Assembly: GCA_964560165.1 (NCBI GenBank) | Contig: CAZLLB010000061.1 | Coordinates: forward strand, 1 to 15,355 | Reading direction: 5' to 3' | From: Parvibaculum sp964560165 | Lineage (GTDB): Bacteria > Pseudomonadota > Alphaproteobacteria > Parvibaculales > Parvibaculaceae | DNA length: 15,355 nucleotides | Shown: positions 14,273 to 15,355 of the stretch, piece after piece | Numbering within the stretch: the stretch's first letter is position 1 | Layout: the number at the start of each line of letters is the position of its first letter | The notes under the pieces: model-generated | What the model was told of the DNA's origin: nothing | Database searches by the model: none | The model's input: only the letters and a program-made list of their open reading frames with translations | Program-made: the position numbers and the translations under genes

Positions 14273-15355
14273 TTGATCCGCCGCACCAGCAAGATCGTCC
14301 TGGAGATCATTGGCGTTGCCGTTGCGGCGATGGCGGTTCTGCTCGCCGTGCTGGCATGGCGTCTGTCCTCCGGCCCCGTCTCGCTGCCGATCCTCAGCCA
14401 GATCCTCGAAGATGCCGTCGGCGGGCAACTGGAGGGTGGGCGGATCGAAATCGGCGACACCATCCTGCGCTGGACCCCCGAACGCCACCAACTCCGTTTG
14501 CGCGTGATGGAGGTCAAGGTCACCGGCGCGGATGGTAACGATGTCGCGGTACTGCCGGAGCTTTCCTTCAGGCTCAGCATGCAGGCGCTTCTGCGCGGCC
14601 GCGTCGCGCCGACTGCCGTTGAGCTTTATGGCGTGTCCGCCACGTTGATCCGCCGCTCCACCGGCCTGTCACTGGGTCTTGCTTCGGCCTCCGACCCGAA
14701 CCGGAAGGAGTCCACGCTCGTCATTGGCCCGATGATCGAGGCGATGCTGAGTGGTAATGACGGCAATTCGATCCTCGGTTATCTCCGCCGTGTGAGTATT
14801 CACGATGCGGCGTTGCGCATCATCGACGACGTCAACGGCGTTACCTTCGAAGCGCCCAACGCCAACCTCGCGGTTTTTCGCGGCGATGACGGCCTTGCCG
14901 GAACATTGAGCGCCGATCTGGCGCTCGGCGATACGGTTGGCCACATCGAGCTTGAGGGCGCGCTGCCGCAGGGCGCGCAAACGGCTCATGTGAAAATGCG
15001 CACGACCAATATCGTTCCGGCGGCGTTGGCGCGCATGTCACCCGCCTTCGCAAATTACGGCATGATCGATGCGCCGATGGACGCCACTGGCGATCTCGAC
15101 ATCGCGCCGGACGGCGATGTGAAGGCGGCCCGCCTTATCCTCAATGCGGGCAAAGGCCGATTCACGATCCCCGGCCTCAAGCAGGCGCCGGTCGATCTGG
15201 AAAAGGCGCACGCGGATCTGACCCTCGATGCGCTTGCCCAGCGTCTGGATCTGAATGAGCTTGTTTTTCAGGCGGGGCCGCACAAGATCGAGATGACGGG
15301 GGATGTCGATTATGTGCTGGGCACCGGCCTCGGTATTTCGACCGTTCGCGTCGAT
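14273..15355 (+). CDS. YhdP/AsmA-like envelope protein (DUF3971 type), 5' part only
   Basis: An open frame of 361 codons runs off the right edge with no stop. It begins with a basic stretch (LIRRTSK) and one membrane helix (about 8-29). Then comes the SSGPVSLPIL segment typical of DUF3971/YhdP-like proteins, and beta-rich AsmA-like repeats (GGRIEIGD, LRLRVMEVKVTG, LYGVSATLIRR, VSIHDAALRIID). Such proteins are anchored in the inner membrane and span the periplasm as long grooves that help move phospholipid to the outer membrane (established for E. coli TamB/YhdP/YdbH; function here is inference). No ATG fits: the frame opens after a TAG at 14219, and the first plausible start is TTG 14273 with GAGGAG 12 bases before it. 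ATG 14330 would cut the membrane helix. It is divergent from the peroxiredoxin. Confidence 0.85.
   Translation, partial: MIRRTSKIVLEIIGVAVAAMAVLLAVLAWRLSSGPVSLPILSQILEDAVGGQLEGGRIEIGDTILRWTPERHQLRLRVMEVKVTGADGNDVAVLPELSFRLSMQALLRGRVAPTAVELYGVSATLIRRSTGLSLGLASASDPNRKESTLVIGPMIEAMLSGNDGNSILGYLRRVSIHDAALRIIDDVNGVTFEAPNANLAVFRGDDGLAGTLSADLALGDTVGHIELEGALPQGAQTAHVKMRTTNIVPAALARMSPAFANYGMIDAPMDATGDLDIAPDGDVKAARLILNAGKGRFTIPGLKQAPVDLEKAHADLTLDALAQRLDLNELVFQAGPHKIEMTGDVDYVLGTGLGISTVRVD

Noticed and set aside
14177..14491. Minus-strand open frame (104 codons) ending at the orphan terminator
   Set aside because: It lies opposite the well-supported YhdP-like frame and has no domain or ribosome binding site.

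Overview
This window is a piece of a high-GC alphaproteobacterial chromosome, most likely from the Rhizobiales/Parvibaculum side of the class. I judge this from protein features, not a database search. RNase E has an S1 domain split by a long insertion and ends in RRGWW. The order rne / amiC / mrcA / prfB is one I know from Rhizobiales genomes. A bactofilin sits beside an M23 endopeptidase. I see no tRNA, rRNA, CRISPR array, insertion sequence, attachment site or sign of recent transfer. All nine genes look like housekeeping or conserved accessory genes.

Layout. A bidirectional terminator (43-81) is followed by rne on the minus strand (96-2852). A long region (2853-3635) separates it from divergent amiC and holds a well-formed rne promoter that implies a leader of more than 500 nt. 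The plus strand then carries amiC (periplasmic amidase), mrcA (penicillin-binding protein 1A), prfB (release factor 2) and a YhiN/HI0933-type flavoprotein. prfB is made through a programmed +1 frameshift at 7836-7841, so calling it from its first in-frame ATG loses 54 residues. A terminator at 10098-10128 ends this block against a convergent minus-strand block, which in transcription order is: a Bcp-type peroxiredoxin with a lysine-rich tail (13121-14038), a DUF455 ferritin-like protein (12277-13113), a membrane-anchored M23 endopeptidase (10718-12112) and a bactofilin (10168-10740). Divergent to the peroxiredoxin, a YhdP/AsmA-like gene (from 14273) runs off the right edge.

How they work together. 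Two themes stand out. The first is building and remodelling peptidoglycan: PBP1A makes it, AmiC cuts peptides off, the M23 protein cuts crosslinks, and the bactofilin probably places the M23 enzyme. A YhdP-like envelope protein is close by. The second is RNA and protein turnover control with built-in feedback: the prfB frameshift, and an rne leader that may be autoregulatory.

Most unusual points: the peroxiredoxin preceded by a histone-H1-like Lys/Ala/Pro tail (42 Lys and no acidic residue in 133 positions) and tightly linked to the ferritin-like gene; and a ladder of histidines every five residues inside the RNase E S1 domain, written in 15-bp tandem DNA repeats. I do not see a wholly new multi-gene system. 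The peroxiredoxin/DUF455 pair is the best candidate for undescribed biology.
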